DNA of 64,000 nucleotides, taken from assembly GCF_902728235.1 (NCBI RefSeq), contig NZ_CACVBO010000001.1, positions 2,256,001 to 2,320,000 of the forward strand, given 5' to 3'. A program made the translations under genes and the position numbers. Under the pieces are notes generated by a model. The model was not told the origin of the DNA and did no database searches. It was given only the letters and a program-made list of their open reading frames with translations. Positions within the stretch are counted from its first letter, which is position 1; the number at the start of each line of letters is the position of its first letter. This document shows positions 17,346-26,729 of this stretch, piece by piece. This stretch comes from Lentimonas sp. CC4 (GTDB lineage Bacteria > Verrucomicrobiota > Verrucomicrobiia > Opitutales > Coraliomargaritaceae).

Positions 17346-17367
17346 TTCGACGGGCTGCGTTTGGAGT

Positions 17368-17808
17368 AGTGATGGCGGCGTTTGCGCCTGTCTTGCGGTG
17401 GAGTGGTGCTTGGGGTGAGTGGCTTGCACGCTGCGGAATGCGCGCAAGCGCAATAACCACACATCTTGTATGTTGGAGCTGTGGTGACGCCGCTTGCGGC
17501 TGTCCTGCGGCGGAGTGGTGCTTGGGGTGAGTGGCTTGCACGCTGCGGTATGCGCGCCAGCGCGATAACTACACATCTTGTATGTTTGAAGCTGTGGTGA
17601 CGACGCTTGCGGCTGTCCTGCGGCGGAGTAGTGCTTGGGGTGAGTGGCTTGCACGCTGCGGTATGCGCGCAAGCGCGATAACTACACATCTTGTATGTTT
17701 GAAGCTGTGGTGACGCCGCTTGCGGCTGTCCTGCGGCGGAGTAGTGCTTGGGGTAAGTGGCTTGCACGCTGCGGTATGCGCGCAAGCGCGATAACTACAT
17801 ATCTTGTC
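17368..17808. repeat. Repeat family B, tandem array of four 113-bp units
   Basis: Units start at about 17368, 17481, 17594 and 17707, with exact 113-bp spacing for the last three starts. Each contains CGCTTGCGGCTGTCCTGCGG, a GCTTGGGGTGAGTGGCTTGC phrase and CGCGCAAGCGCGATAACTAC. The array begins 23 bp after the nucleoside hydrolase stop and ends 30 bp before a terminator of the opposite strand. Same family as the array at 9719, but a different spacer and period. Confidence 0.92.
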
Positions 17809-17837
17809 ACTAGTGTTCGTAGCAAATCCAGGACACG

Positions 17838-17867
17838 AAAAAGGGCTGCTTCCGAAGAAGCAGCCCT
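17838..17867 (-). terminator. Rho-independent terminator
   Basis: 11-bp stem AGGGCTGCTTC/GAAGCAGCCCT with loop CGAA, and an A-run on the left as minus-strand U-tract. It ends the glycosidase gene at 17929 and is preceded by the TATAGGGTTATAT-type box at 17867-17890. Confidence 0.88.
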
Positions 17868-17928
17868 AACCCTATTATATAACCCTATATGAACATTAAA
17901 TGATGCGGTATTTAGCCGCTCGCATGCC

Positions 17929-20214
17929 CTACTTCAGCAATGTGAAGGAGTAGGGTGCGAGTGTGAGCGTATCGTTAACTTTCGCTGTGGTGACTTCTAC
18001 GTCGGCTGATGTAGCGATGTAGCGATCTGGCTGACTTGTTGTCTGGACGGCTTCGCTAAACTTTTTCGCCAGTTCACCGGATTGCACGGTCACGGGCTCT
18101 GGAGTGAAGTTGATTACAATCGCTTGTGTGGATTGCTCGCCTTTGCTGTCGCTGAAGATCCAGCCGCGCACCATGGGGATGTTGTGATCAATGCCCTTGA
18201 ACTGTGTGCCTGCCGCTGCGCCGAAATCAATCGGAGTGGCTTGGTCGCGTCCAGTGCCAGCGTCAGCGAAGAGCTTCGAGGCGAGGCCGCAAGCAGTGGG
18301 GCTCCATGGATCGGATTTGAGGCCTCTTTCAGGAAGGATACCTGCGAGTGAATCTTCGTTGGGATGCACTGCGGCAAACAGTGCCGTGCCGACTGCATTA
18401 TGCAGGGTCGCCATTTGCACGCGCTTGTCGCGGAGGAAGCCGTCGTAAGCTGCGCCGAGGGCAATGGTCTGTGTCCATGTGCCACGCACGCCGCCGAACC
18501 AGTCGTTGGTGTTGAACTCAGTTGCCCAGATTTCTTTATCCACCATCTGTGTTTGTGACATGACTTTGAGCCAATCTTTGGTTGGGGTCAGGATGGCGTG
18601 TTGCACGGCTGCGGGATCTTGCAGTAGTTCGCGTTGCTTTTGCTGCTGCGCTTCGTTGCCCCAATGGCCTGATGCGGGACGTCCGGCAAACATGCCGATG
18701 CCTGAGTATGGGTGCATGGTCATCGCGTCGACGTCGTCGGAGAGCATGGGTGCGACGCGGGCATTCCACGTTTCACGCCGTTCGCTGGTGCCTTTGGAGA
18801 CGCCGGCGGTGCCGACTGCGGCTACTTGCGCTTCAGGGAAATCACGCTTGATCGCGGCGGCCCATTTGTTGGCGCCCTCCGCATAGCTTTCTGGCGTTGG
18901 GAACTTGACGTGCACGAGTGGTTCCGCGCCAGGACCGAAGTAGTATTCGTTGCCGAGCTCGACGTATTGGATCGGCATACCCATTGCTTTCGCGCGGTGA
19001 AGTTGCTTGAGTTGATCTTCGAGATCGCGTGTCACCATGTTGAGCATGAAGACGGGCTCGAAGCCCACTTCGCGTTGCCCTTTGGCAAAGTCTTCAAGTG
19101 TGTAGCGGGTCTTTTGTGGCACCAGACGCTTTGTCCAGTGGAGGAATTGACTGGAGTCGATGTCTTGCTCGAGCCAGCCGATGTTCCAGTCCCAATAGTT
19201 GCCAATCGTGCCGGCAGGGTAGCGCATGTGGCCGAGGCTTACATCGCGCATGCCTTGGCTAAAGCCTTCATTGTCCCATGGCGCGGAGCCGAGGCCGGAG
19301 AGGTTGCCGTTGATACCAAAGAAGCCGCGTGCGATTGTGTGAGGCTCCCCAATTTCTGGCGTGAGTGCTTCTTTGACGGTGAATACCGGCTCTGCGAGGA
19401 AGGCAGTGCTGCCAAGTTGGTCGCCGATGATATCATTGTCGCCAAGGCGCACGCTTTCACCTGAGATTTCAAATTCCTGAATGATCGCGGCTTGTCCTTT
19501 TTTACCGAAGAGTTTGTAAACCGTGAGTTGTGGCTTCATCGGGTAGGAAGCGAAGCGAGGATCTCCGAGGTCGACGTTGTGCTTGATGGGGCCGTTAATC
19601 AGTGACTTGCCCTTAAGTAGGAAGTCGACGGTTTCGCCCTGAATGTCGAAAGTCAGGTCTGTGTTTTTACCGATACGTTTGCCTAGGAAGGTTTCTGAAA
19701 CAATGACCGTTTGCTCGTCACCCGTCTCTGCTGTAATTTCGAGATGAAGGGTCATCTGACCTGCTGCGCGCACCATGCCCACTTTCGCGAAAATGGCTGG
19801 CTTGCTTTTCTCGGCAGCAATACCAAAGACGAGTCGTCCCGCTGGGGAGGTGCCATAAGGGGTGACATCGAGCTTGGATAATTTGACCTTGAGAGTGAGG
19901 TCGAGATCCTTGTCGGTGCGAATGTAGGGTGATTGGCGTGAGAGATTCGCGAGGGAGAATCCGGGCGAGGGCTGACCTGCAAGTTGCGCGTCGGACACGA
20001 GTCGTAAGCCATCGGCTTGCAGCGTGGCTGTCCCTGTTGGGCCAGCACCCTTTGCTGCCCAAAATTTCGGTTTCCAGTTGTCTTTAAAAGTGCTTTGGGC
20101 GTCTGCGCCGATGAACGAGTCAATTGCTGAGTCTCCATGTAAGGGGGAGAGCAGTGCGCAGCATGCGCAGGCAGAGAGCATTGAGAGGTAGAGGCGTGGT
20201 TTTTTTATATGCAT
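17929..20214 (-). CDS. Secreted two-domain clan-A-like glycosidase
   Basis: 761 aa from the ATG at 20214; an upstream in-frame ATG (20316) would only add a non-signal-like leader. Signal peptide MHIKKPRLYLSMLSACACC.. with a Cys-rich core. Residues ~30-250 form a beta-rich LamG/jelly-roll-like domain. The rest is a clan-A-like barrel: GHMRYPAGTIGNYWDWN, IQYVELGNEYYFGPG (candidate acid/base Glu) and EIWATEFNTNDWFGG (candidate nucleophile Glu), ending LAPYSFTLLK. Third relative of the enzymes at 6464 and 7998. Likely acts on an extracellular polysaccharide. Monocistronic, with its own terminator. Confidence 0.75.
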   Translation of the reverse strand: MHIKKPRLYLSMLSACACCALLSPLHGDSAIDSFIGADAQSTFKDNWKPKFWAAKGAGPTGTATLQADGLRLVSDAQLAGQPSPGFSLANLSRQSPYIRTDKDLDLTLKVKLSKLDVTPYGTSPAGRLVFGIAAEKSKPAIFAKVGMVRAAGQMTLHLEITAETGDEQTVIVSETFLGKRIGKNTDLTFDIQGETVDFLLKGKSLINGPIKHNVDLGDPRFASYPMKPQLTVYKLFGKKGQAAIIQEFEISGESVRLGDNDIIGDQLGSTAFLAEPVFTVKEALTPEIGEPHTIARGFFGINGNLSGLGSAPWDNEGFSQGMRDVSLGHMRYPAGTIGNYWDWNIGWLEQDIDSSQFLHWTKRLVPQKTRYTLEDFAKGQREVGFEPVFMLNMVTRDLEDQLKQLHRAKAMGMPIQYVELGNEYYFGPGAEPLVHVKFPTPESYAEGANKWAAAIKRDFPEAQVAAVGTAGVSKGTSERRETWNARVAPMLSDDVDAMTMHPYSGIGMFAGRPASGHWGNEAQQQKQRELLQDPAAVQHAILTPTKDWLKVMSQTQMVDKEIWATEFNTNDWFGGVRGTWTQTIALGAAYDGFLRDKRVQMATLHNAVGTALFAAVHPNEDSLAGILPERGLKSDPWSPTACGLASKLFADAGTGRDQATPIDFGAAAGTQFKGIDHNIPMVRGWIFSDSKGEQSTQAIVINFTPEPVTVQSGELAKKFSEAVQTTSQPDRYIATSADVEVTTAKVNDTLTLAPYSFTLLK

Positions 20215-20708
20215 AGTATTTCTAAATAGTAGCGAGTGGAGGTTATTTCTCTGGAAATGCGCACTTCTGTATCGGGCATGATCTATTGTAGTTATATTAG
20301 AATTTATAAATATCAAACATCAAATGCTATATTGTTATTAATAACCAATAAATATCACATAAGTATGCATTGTTGATTTTAAAGCGAGTTGTTTTTGCAG
20401 GGGGACCTATCCGTGAAATTCGGTGAAGGCGCCATCTGTAGGCCTAGTTCAAAGGCGATGCCGATCAGATCGAGCAGCTGAAACGCATTGATGTGCTCTA
20501 TACTCAACTACGCAAAAGCCACACGATGCCGCTTTAGACTATGTTATGCCGACTGATGGCTTTTTCTGGTAGAATTTGTAACTCGCGATGAGTGGCGGTT
20601 GATGTTTTACTAGGTTTAGTTACAGGATGGTATTATTCAATCGAGTCGTCGCTTTAAGCATTTTCTCTTGGGTTCTGCGGTTGATGTCATCTGTCAATCG
20701 TCTGCTTT
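20215..20708. other. Intergenic region without a convincing gene
   Basis: AT-rich directly upstream of the 20214 start (promoter expected). A 28-codon open segment at about 20450-20535 ends in a stop but has no start or recognisable family and may be a fragment of a lost gene. Confidence 0.4.
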
Positions 20709-20826
20709 ATGTTGAATTGAGACGCTTTGTCGGCGGGGCAGTGGTGCGCACGGCAAGATGGGTGCATCGTGATGCCGTGTTTACCTTTCTATTTCAGAAG
20801 GTGTTGGATTGGTCGCGCAGGAGTAG
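20709..20826 (+). pseudogene. Internally deleted nucleoside hydrolase copy
   Basis: Starts with ATGTTGAATTGAGACGCTTT, matching the start of the gene at 16434 (ATGTTGAAAAGAGACGCTTT) but with an in-frame TGA at codon 4. It then jumps to a ~90-bp segment matching that gene's 3' end (GTGGTGCGCACGGCAA ... CAGAAGGTGTTGGATTGG ... GGAGTAG). About 790 bp of the middle are missing. A one-base deletion near the end also shifts the frame. Confidence 0.8.
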
Positions 20827-20925
20827 GTTTCCTTCAGCTTGCGATTGAATTCTTTGAGCAGCAACGAGTGGGAGGGCCTTTGCTTGCTAAGTGCTCCGTG
20901 CTAAAAGGATCGCCGAAGCCAGCTG

Positions 20926-21729
20926 CTACTTCAAAGAAGTTTCTATTTTTAGGGCAACCCGTTCTGCAAGGAATGCACTGCCTTCTGGGGTGTAATGAAC
21001 GTCCTTTATTTTTTGAAATTCTTTGAGGTGTGGGCGCATGGCAGCATGCAAATCATTGATTTCGATGGAGTGCGCCGCCATGACTCCGTTGGCAATCGCA
21101 TTATACGCGAGCTCATCGCTGCTGATGCGGTTGACAGTGCCACCAGGAACGGGGGTTGTCGAAGCCCAGATTAGCTTCGCGTTCGTCAGCTTCAGTTGGC
21201 TGACTAATTTGTGCAAATTCTGGCGATACAACTCTGGGGTAACCAGAAAGTCATCGTTGATGTCTTCGGTCCCCTGGCGATCGTCCACTCCATCTGTGAC
21301 CAAAGGATTGTGACGTTTCAGATCATGTAGCCCCCAATTGAAATGTATCACATCCCATTCGACGTCGCTGAGCCACTGACTCAACTCTTGGAGACCTCGA
21401 TACGTCCAGCCGCCATTGGTCGGGACGCGATAGACATTTGCTTTTCCCGCGAGTCGCTCTCGAACGGGGATGGTATATCCGATTGAAATCGAATCTCCAA
21501 TGAGCAAGACATTTGGAAGCGCTGCGTCTGCTTCGACGAAGTCGAAAGCGGGATTCTGACTTAGCATGCTTGGGTTGGCAATTGGCACGCGTTTTTTGAC
21601 TTGCTCCCAACTGTCTCGATTTGTGTATGCGTCAGGTATTAGAGCCTTTCCTGAGGGAAGGGCCTTTACTGAGTGTGTCATTGAGATTGTTATGAGTAGG
21701 AAGGCAACGTAGCGAAAGCGGAGTTTCAT
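20926..21729 (-). CDS. SGNH/GDSL-type esterase
   Basis: 267 aa from the ATG at 21729, which gives a signal peptide (MKLRFRYVAFLLITISMTHS). The upstream ATG at 21798 overlaps the preceding sulfatase and is less likely. Catalytic blocks: VLLIGDSISIGYT (Ser nucleophile, near residue 76), HFNWGLHDLK (block III, with Asn) and DVHYTPEG (Asp and His near the C-terminus). Probably a carbohydrate esterase that removes acyl groups from the glycan. Third gene of the minus-strand unit 25060->20926, 40 bp after a sulfatase. Confidence 0.82.
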   Translation of the reverse strand: MKLRFRYVAFLLITISMTHSVKALPSGKALIPDAYTNRDSWEQVKKRVPIANPSMLSQNPAFDFVEADAALPNVLLIGDSISIGYTIPVRERLAGKANVYRVPTNGGWTYRGLQELSQWLSDVEWDVIHFNWGLHDLKRHNPLVTDGVDDRQGTEDINDDFLVTPELYRQNLHKLVSQLKLTNAKLIWASTTPVPGGTVNRISSDELAYNAIANGVMAAHSIEINDLHAAMRPHLKEFQKIKDVHYTPEGSAFLAERVALKIETSLK

Positions 21730-21769
21730 TGGTGTGTGTATGACTGTTCGATTCGCACAGTCTGTGTTC

Positions 21770-23173
21770 TTACTGCACACGCCCTGAGAGTAGTGCATCG
21801 CGCACCCAGGGGTTGTCCATGGGGTCGTGCGTTTGCTTATGCCATGCGGCTAACTCTTTCCTTAGATCACTGATGGTCTCGGTGCAGTTGGCGTCTTTGA
21901 TGCGGTTCTCTAATTCGTGTGGATCGTTTGTCAGATCGTAGAGTTCGTCGATGTCGGTCGCATTCCACACGTATTTCCATTCGTGGGTGCGCACCATGCG
22001 TTGTGTGTAAAGGCCGAACTGATTGCCGTCGTAGGCGGAGTAAATAGTTTCGCGTGGCTTGACCGACGGGTCTAGCAGCGACTGCCCGCTGAAGGTTTCA
22101 GGCACGGGCACGCCGGCGACTTCGCAGAGTGTGACGGGAATATCGATTGCTTGTGAGACGAAGTGCTCGATATTGGCGTTCTGTTTGATACCGTTTGGCC
22201 AATGTAGGATCAGCGGCACGCGGGTGACGTCGTCATACATAATAAAATGCTTATCGAGCATGCGATGGCCGCCGCACATGTCGCCGTGGTCAGACGTATA
22301 AATGATGAGTGTGTCGTCGAGAATGCCGAGTTGTTCAAGGTGCTCCATGAGTCGACCGATTTGATGGTCGAGTAGGGTGATATCGCCGAGGTAGCGGCTG
22401 ACAACGGGTGCCCAGTCTAGCCAGCTGAAGTCGGCGATGTTCCAGGTCTCTAGTTGTTGTTTCTGTATGTAGGGCTTGTTGACGAATTGATCGTCGAAGC
22501 TACCCCAAGGCTCAATGCTGTCGGGCGCATACATCGAGGCATACGGCTCTGGCACTCGGTTGGGCAGGTGTGGCGCGAAACTATCGAGACGAATGAGGAA
22601 CGGTGCGTCGGTGGCGGCGCGTTCTGTTATGCGATCTAACGCGCGATCCATTAACCAACCGAGCTCGGATTGATCGGCGGTGATGTGTGGATCAGTGCAA
22701 CCGAGGAAGGCGTCGATGCCGATTTCGGAGGTGACGGGATCCAGTGATTGAAGCCCCTCCGCTGCGCGCCATTGGTTGTAATCGTGATCACTGAGATAGC
22801 TGCAGTAGCCGAAGTCCGTTGGCGTGTGCTCAGGAGTGACATGCCAGCGGCCAATATAGTCGCAGCTCCAGCCGTGTTCGCTAAATGCCTTTGCCCAGGT
22901 GTTGATGCCGGGCTGTATGTATTTGGGCGACGGGCCATCCCAGTTGTGAATCGTGCCGTGCTCGGCAGCCCACATGCCTGTCTCTAGGCAGGTGCGGGCT
23001 GGCGTGCAAACTGGCGCGGGTGTGTGCGCTTGTTTATGATTCAGCCCATTCGCAGCCATCCGATCCATGTTGGGCGTTTGCACCAACGGGTGGCCATTGC
23101 AACCGAGGCAATCAGCACGGTGCTGATCGGATTGAATCAGAATAATGGCTTTAGGGCGGACGGTGTGTGACAT
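21770..23173 (-). CDS. Sulfatase, CTPAR motif
   Basis: 467 aa, no signal peptide, hence likely cytoplasmic. Metal-binding SDQHRADCLG near residue 15, modification motif CTPAR beginning at Cys56, IIYTSDHGDMCGGH near residue 288, and a C-terminal HEWKYVWNATDIDELYDL phrase typical of the family. It sits 27 bp downstream of a sodium:solute symporter and 40 bp upstream of an SGNH esterase, suggesting that a sulfated oligosaccharide or monosaccharide is imported and then desulfated. Choline-sulfatase/heparan-like subfamilies are possible; substrate not resolved. Confidence 0.92.
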   Translation of the reverse strand: MSHTVRPKAIILIQSDQHRADCLGCNGHPLVQTPNMDRMAANGLNHKQAHTPAPVCTPARTCLETGMWAAEHGTIHNWDGPSPKYIQPGINTWAKAFSEHGWSCDYIGRWHVTPEHTPTDFGYCSYLSDHDYNQWRAAEGLQSLDPVTSEIGIDAFLGCTDPHITADQSELGWLMDRALDRITERAATDAPFLIRLDSFAPHLPNRVPEPYASMYAPDSIEPWGSFDDQFVNKPYIQKQQLETWNIADFSWLDWAPVVSRYLGDITLLDHQIGRLMEHLEQLGILDDTLIIYTSDHGDMCGGHRMLDKHFIMYDDVTRVPLILHWPNGIKQNANIEHFVSQAIDIPVTLCEVAGVPVPETFSGQSLLDPSVKPRETIYSAYDGNQFGLYTQRMVRTHEWKYVWNATDIDELYDLTNDPHELENRIKDANCTETISDLRKELAAWHKQTHDPMDNPWVRDALLSGRVQ

Positions 23174-23200
23174 GTAGAGATCTATTGAGATTGGATGGGA

Positions 23201-25060
23201 TTAAGATGCGCCGAAGCTAGTGTCTTCTTCGATGACATGGCCTTTCGGATAGAGCTTACGCATGCAGTAGATGACGCCGACGGCGGAAAGCACTGTGATG
23301 ACCGCTGAGACAGTGAAGAGTGTCCAAAGTGCGAGGAAGAAACCGACTGAGGTGAAGATCGCACCGAAGGCTAGGCTCAGGCTGACGATTGTCATGCCCC
23401 AGAGGAGTGGCATAGAGTCGCCATGGTAGGAGTCTGGATTACGGTCTGCGACAGGACCCCAGTAGCCGTATGGGCGTAGGCGGCGATAGAAGCTATCGAG
23501 CTTTTCTTTGGGCTCAGGGCCGTGGAAGTAGATCGCAAACAGGCTGGCCAGCGAACTGACGCTGACGATACACATAACGCGGATCGCATAGAATGCGTCG
23601 TTGTGAGTGGAGTTGGTGAGTTCGCCGATCCATGCGACGAGGTTGGCGCCCACTGGAGTGAAGAAGATGAGGACCACCATGATAAGTCCCGCGGCCTGGC
23701 CGTAGATTTCGGCGATGCCGTTGGCGCGCCACCAGATCCAGCGTAGTGGTTTGATCAGGCCAGAGGAATTGTGCACGGTCATGGCAAAGATCATGAGCAT
23801 CAAAATATCTTCGACGAATACGGCGACTAAAACTGATGAAACCGTCAGTAAGCTCATGAAGATACGAGTGACTTTGACGTAGTGCTTCGGGCTCTTGTCT
23901 TTGACTAAATAAGGACGGTAGAGGTCATTGACGAAGAGCGAACCACTGATGTGGATGTTGGTGTCGAGCGACGACATGAAGGCGAATAGGAAGGAGGCGA
24001 CCATGAGGCCGAGCAATCCGACTGGCATGTATTGTGTCACTAGTTCTGGATATGCCATTTCGTAGTCAGGCATGATGTTACCCGCAGTGTCGGTGATTGG
24101 GTTCCAGTTCTCGATCAACGAGGCATCAGAAATTAGGAAGATCGAAGCGAGGCCGCAAATAAGGAACGGCCAAGGTTTGATGACGAAGTTCGCAATCGTC
24201 GAGAAGTAGTGTGTGTAGAGCACTTCGCGCTCGTCTTTGACAGTGAGCATGCGCTGCACCCCAGGGTTGATATTGCCTAGGCTAATCAGTGGTTGGATGA
24301 ACCATAGCACGATCAGTGCGGGGCCGAATTCAGGAACCATACTGAGTAGTTTTGTTCCCATGCCATCTTCGAGGCCGAGCACGCTGTCGCGGAGGCCGAC
24401 ATTCCAGCCTACATCTTTGAATACAAAGAAGAAGAGATAGTAAGACGCGCCGACTGCGATGATGAGTTCGACTAAGTCTGTCCAGACCACACCATACACA
24501 CCCGAAGCGGAGGCATAGGTGAGTGCGAGAATCACTGTGCCGATGACGACGACCCAGTCGGACGGGATATTCAAACCTGCGACGGCGAAATATTCCGGTA
24601 GGCCAAACATCACACGGGCGATTTTTTTCATGGCAACTAAGCCGATCGCTGACCAAATGCAGCCATTAATAATACCGAGCACGGCGACATCATAGGTGCG
24701 GGCGCATTGTGCGGCTTTGCCTGAGTAGCGGATGTCGTAAAATTCGACCGCTGTGGTCAATCGCGAGCGGCGCCATAGTCGAGAGAAAAAGATAGTCGCG
24801 AGGCTGCCAACGATGATCCCTTGCCATGTGAACCAGAGTCCCGAGAACCCATCGGTGCGGATCTTGCGCGCATCGGATAGAGGCGTCGAAGCGTTGAATC
24901 CGGTCGCGACGACCGAGGCGCCTGCGAGCCACCAGGGCATTTTTCGACCACCGAGGATGAACTCGTCGGTGCTGCCGCCAGCCTTCTTGGCAAACATTGA
25001 GCCGTAGAGGGTAATGCCGAGAAGGGCGGTGATGATAACTGTGTAGTCGATCCAATGCAT
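23201..25060 (-). CDS. Sodium:solute symporter (SSS family)
   Basis: 619 aa inner-membrane transporter with about 14 hydrophobic segments. Family features: DYTVIITALLGITLYGSMFAKK at the N-terminus, TDEFILGGRKMPWWL, GASVVATGFNASTPLSDARK and the sodium-binding-type region LLGLMVASFLFAFMSSLDTNIH. Closest in style to SGLT/sugar symporters of Planctomycetes and Verrucomicrobia. First gene of a minus-strand operon with a sulfatase and an SGNH esterase, so a sulfated or acylated sugar is the likely cargo. Shares a 177-bp divergent promoter region with the sulfatase at 25238. Confidence 0.9.
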   Translation of the reverse strand: MHWIDYTVIITALLGITLYGSMFAKKAGGSTDEFILGGRKMPWWLAGASVVATGFNASTPLSDARKIRTDGFSGLWFTWQGIIVGSLATIFFSRLWRRSRLTTAVEFYDIRYSGKAAQCARTYDVAVLGIINGCIWSAIGLVAMKKIARVMFGLPEYFAVAGLNIPSDWVVVIGTVILALTYASASGVYGVVWTDLVELIIAVGASYYLFFFVFKDVGWNVGLRDSVLGLEDGMGTKLLSMVPEFGPALIVLWFIQPLISLGNINPGVQRMLTVKDEREVLYTHYFSTIANFVIKPWPFLICGLASIFLISDASLIENWNPITDTAGNIMPDYEMAYPELVTQYMPVGLLGLMVASFLFAFMSSLDTNIHISGSLFVNDLYRPYLVKDKSPKHYVKVTRIFMSLLTVSSVLVAVFVEDILMLMIFAMTVHNSSGLIKPLRWIWWRANGIAEIYGQAAGLIMVVLIFFTPVGANLVAWIGELTNSTHNDAFYAIRVMCIVSVSSLASLFAIYFHGPEPKEKLDSFYRRLRPYGYWGPVADRNPDSYHGDSMPLLWGMTIVSLSLAFGAIFTSVGFFLALWTLFTVSAVITVLSAVGVIYCMRKLYPKGHVIEEDTSFGAS

Positions 25061-25237
25061 ATGCTAAGAGGTTTGTTCCCTTGCGCTAGTTGTAGCTGAT
25101 CATGTTATATGGTCAGTTCGGGCTTGGGGTGATTATTGCGAGATAAATGAGCTTTAGAATGAGGGGTTTGGTAAACCTGAGATACTTAAAGTCTTAATTT
25201 ATTGACTAAAGGTCAATGAAGAATATTTATTTTTCAA

Positions 25238-26668
25238 ATGAAATTTGTAAGATATTCTATTTATAGCCCTGTTCAGCGTGTGCTCTTCGCTTTGTTCATG
25301 TTTGGTTGCTGTGCTGTGTTGTCGGCCGAGACGGCTAAGCCGAATGTGTTATTGATCTACACGGATGATCAGGGATATGCGGACTTGAGTATTTATGGAG
25401 CGCCGCAAATTCAAACGCCACATATTGATGCACTGGCACGATCAGGCGTGCGGTTGACTAGTTTCTATGCCGCGGCATCGGTTTGCACACCTAGTCGCGC
25501 CTCCTTATTGACGGGGCTCTATCCGCCTAGAACTGGTTTGAATGGAGTCGTCAATGAACACGCGACGATTGGCTTGGATGCTGAGTCCACGACGACGATC
25601 GCTGAAGTGCTTTCCAGTGCAGGCTATGCGACTGCGGCAATTGGGAAGTGGCACCTTGGCCATCATCCGCAGTTTTTACCGACACGCCATGGCTTTGATA
25701 CTTTTTATGGAATTCCTTACAGCAATGATATGGAGCCCTACGTATTCCTACGCGATGAAGCGGTGATTGAGAATCCTTACGAGCAGGCAACGCTTTCGCG
25801 TCGTGTGACGGATGAGGCGATTCGATTCATCGATGCTAGCGCCGAGAAGCCATTCTTTATTTATTTGGCGCACCCGATGCCGCATAAACCACTCGCGACG
25901 ACTGCAGCATTTACCGGTCGTTCTAAGGCCGGGCCGTATGGGGATGTGGTAGAAGAGTTGGACTTTGAGGTCGGTCGCTTATTGCAGCACCTCAATGAGC
26001 GTGGTTTGCGCGATAATACGATCGTGGTGTTTACTTCTGATAATGGTCCATGGCAGCCTTGGAACCGTGTGGACTATACTGCAGGCGGTAGTGCCGGAAT
26101 GTGGCGTGGGCAAAAATCAAATCAATACGAAGGCGGCTTTCGTGTGCCAGGGATCGTGAGTTACCCCGGGGTGATACCTGCGGATCGTGTGCTCGATGGT
26201 ATGTCGAGCCAGCTGGATCTGTTCGAGACCTTGCTGGCTTGGTGCGGTATCGCAGAAGCAGACATCCCATCAAATGATGGGCATAACATGGCAGAGTATT
26301 TTATCGGCACCGCGAAGAAGTCGCCACGCGAGCATTTCTTCTATTACCACTATGGGAAGCTCTGCGGTCTGCGTCACGGTGATTGGAAGATCATGTTTTC
26401 ACGCAAAGTGAAGGATGACCATTGGCATGCATATGGCGACGATGCTGCTGCGGCGACCGAGTTATTCGGCGACCCTGACACCGTGCTGCCTGAGCGCTTG
26501 TTCAATCTGCAACTCGATCCGGGTGAGGCCAATGACGTGGCTGCGGATCAGATCGAAGTCATTCAGCACCTGAACGCGATTGCTACAAAAGTGCGTGCTG
26601 ATTTAGGCGATAATCGTCTAGGGATCAAGGGCACTGGCCGTGGCGAACCTGGTCGCGTTGCGGAGTAG
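25238..26668 (+). CDS. Secreted arylsulfatase-type sulfatase
   Basis: 476 aa, signal peptide through about residue 30 (FGCCAVLSA). Arylsulfatase A-like: YTDDQGYADL with the metal-binding Asp pair at 43-44, CTPSRASLLTG with formylglycine precursor Cys83, GKWHLGHH near residue 139, and FTSDNGPW near 268. A C-terminal FNLQLDPGEANDVA phrase closes the family profile. Predicted periplasmic or extracellular exo-sulfatase. Divergently transcribed from the symporter operon, so probably co-regulated with it. Confidence 0.93.
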   Translation: MKFVRYSIYSPVQRVLFALFMFGCCAVLSAETAKPNVLLIYTDDQGYADLSIYGAPQIQTPHIDALARSGVRLTSFYAAASVCTPSRASLLTGLYPPRTGLNGVVNEHATIGLDAESTTTIAEVLSSAGYATAAIGKWHLGHHPQFLPTRHGFDTFYGIPYSNDMEPYVFLRDEAVIENPYEQATLSRRVTDEAIRFIDASAEKPFFIYLAHPMPHKPLATTAAFTGRSKAGPYGDVVEELDFEVGRLLQHLNERGLRDNTIVVFTSDNGPWQPWNRVDYTAGGSAGMWRGQKSNQYEGGFRVPGIVSYPGVIPADRVLDGMSSQLDLFETLLAWCGIAEADIPSNDGHNMAEYFIGTAKKSPREHFFYYHYGKLCGLRHGDWKIMFSRKVKDDHWHAYGDDAAAATELFGDPDTVLPERLFNLQLDPGEANDVAADQIEVIQHLNAIATKVRADLGDNRLGIKGTGRGEPGRVAE

Positions 26669-26729
26669 GGCCTTTGTCTCTGTCGATGTGACTGGCGTCG
26701 CATTGCTACGCTTGCTCTAGGGCGGAAAA

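Noticed and set aside
17205-17785. Open frames of 155-157 codons across the second tandem array
   Set aside because: Same cause: 113-bp GC-rich units without stops. They also overlap the 3' end of the nucleoside hydrolase in antisense.
18712-19464. 250-codon plus-strand open frame inside the 17929 glycosidase
   Set aside because: Antisense shadow of a gene with signal peptide and catalytic motifs; no family features of its own.
20450-20535. 28-codon open segment ending in a stop, possible C-terminal fragment of a lost gene
   Set aside because: No start, no family recognised, too short to support as a feature.
20869-20895. Possible decayed family A arm (GGGAGGGCCTTTGCTTGCTA)
   Set aside because: Only partial match to the arm and no inverted partner; could be chance.
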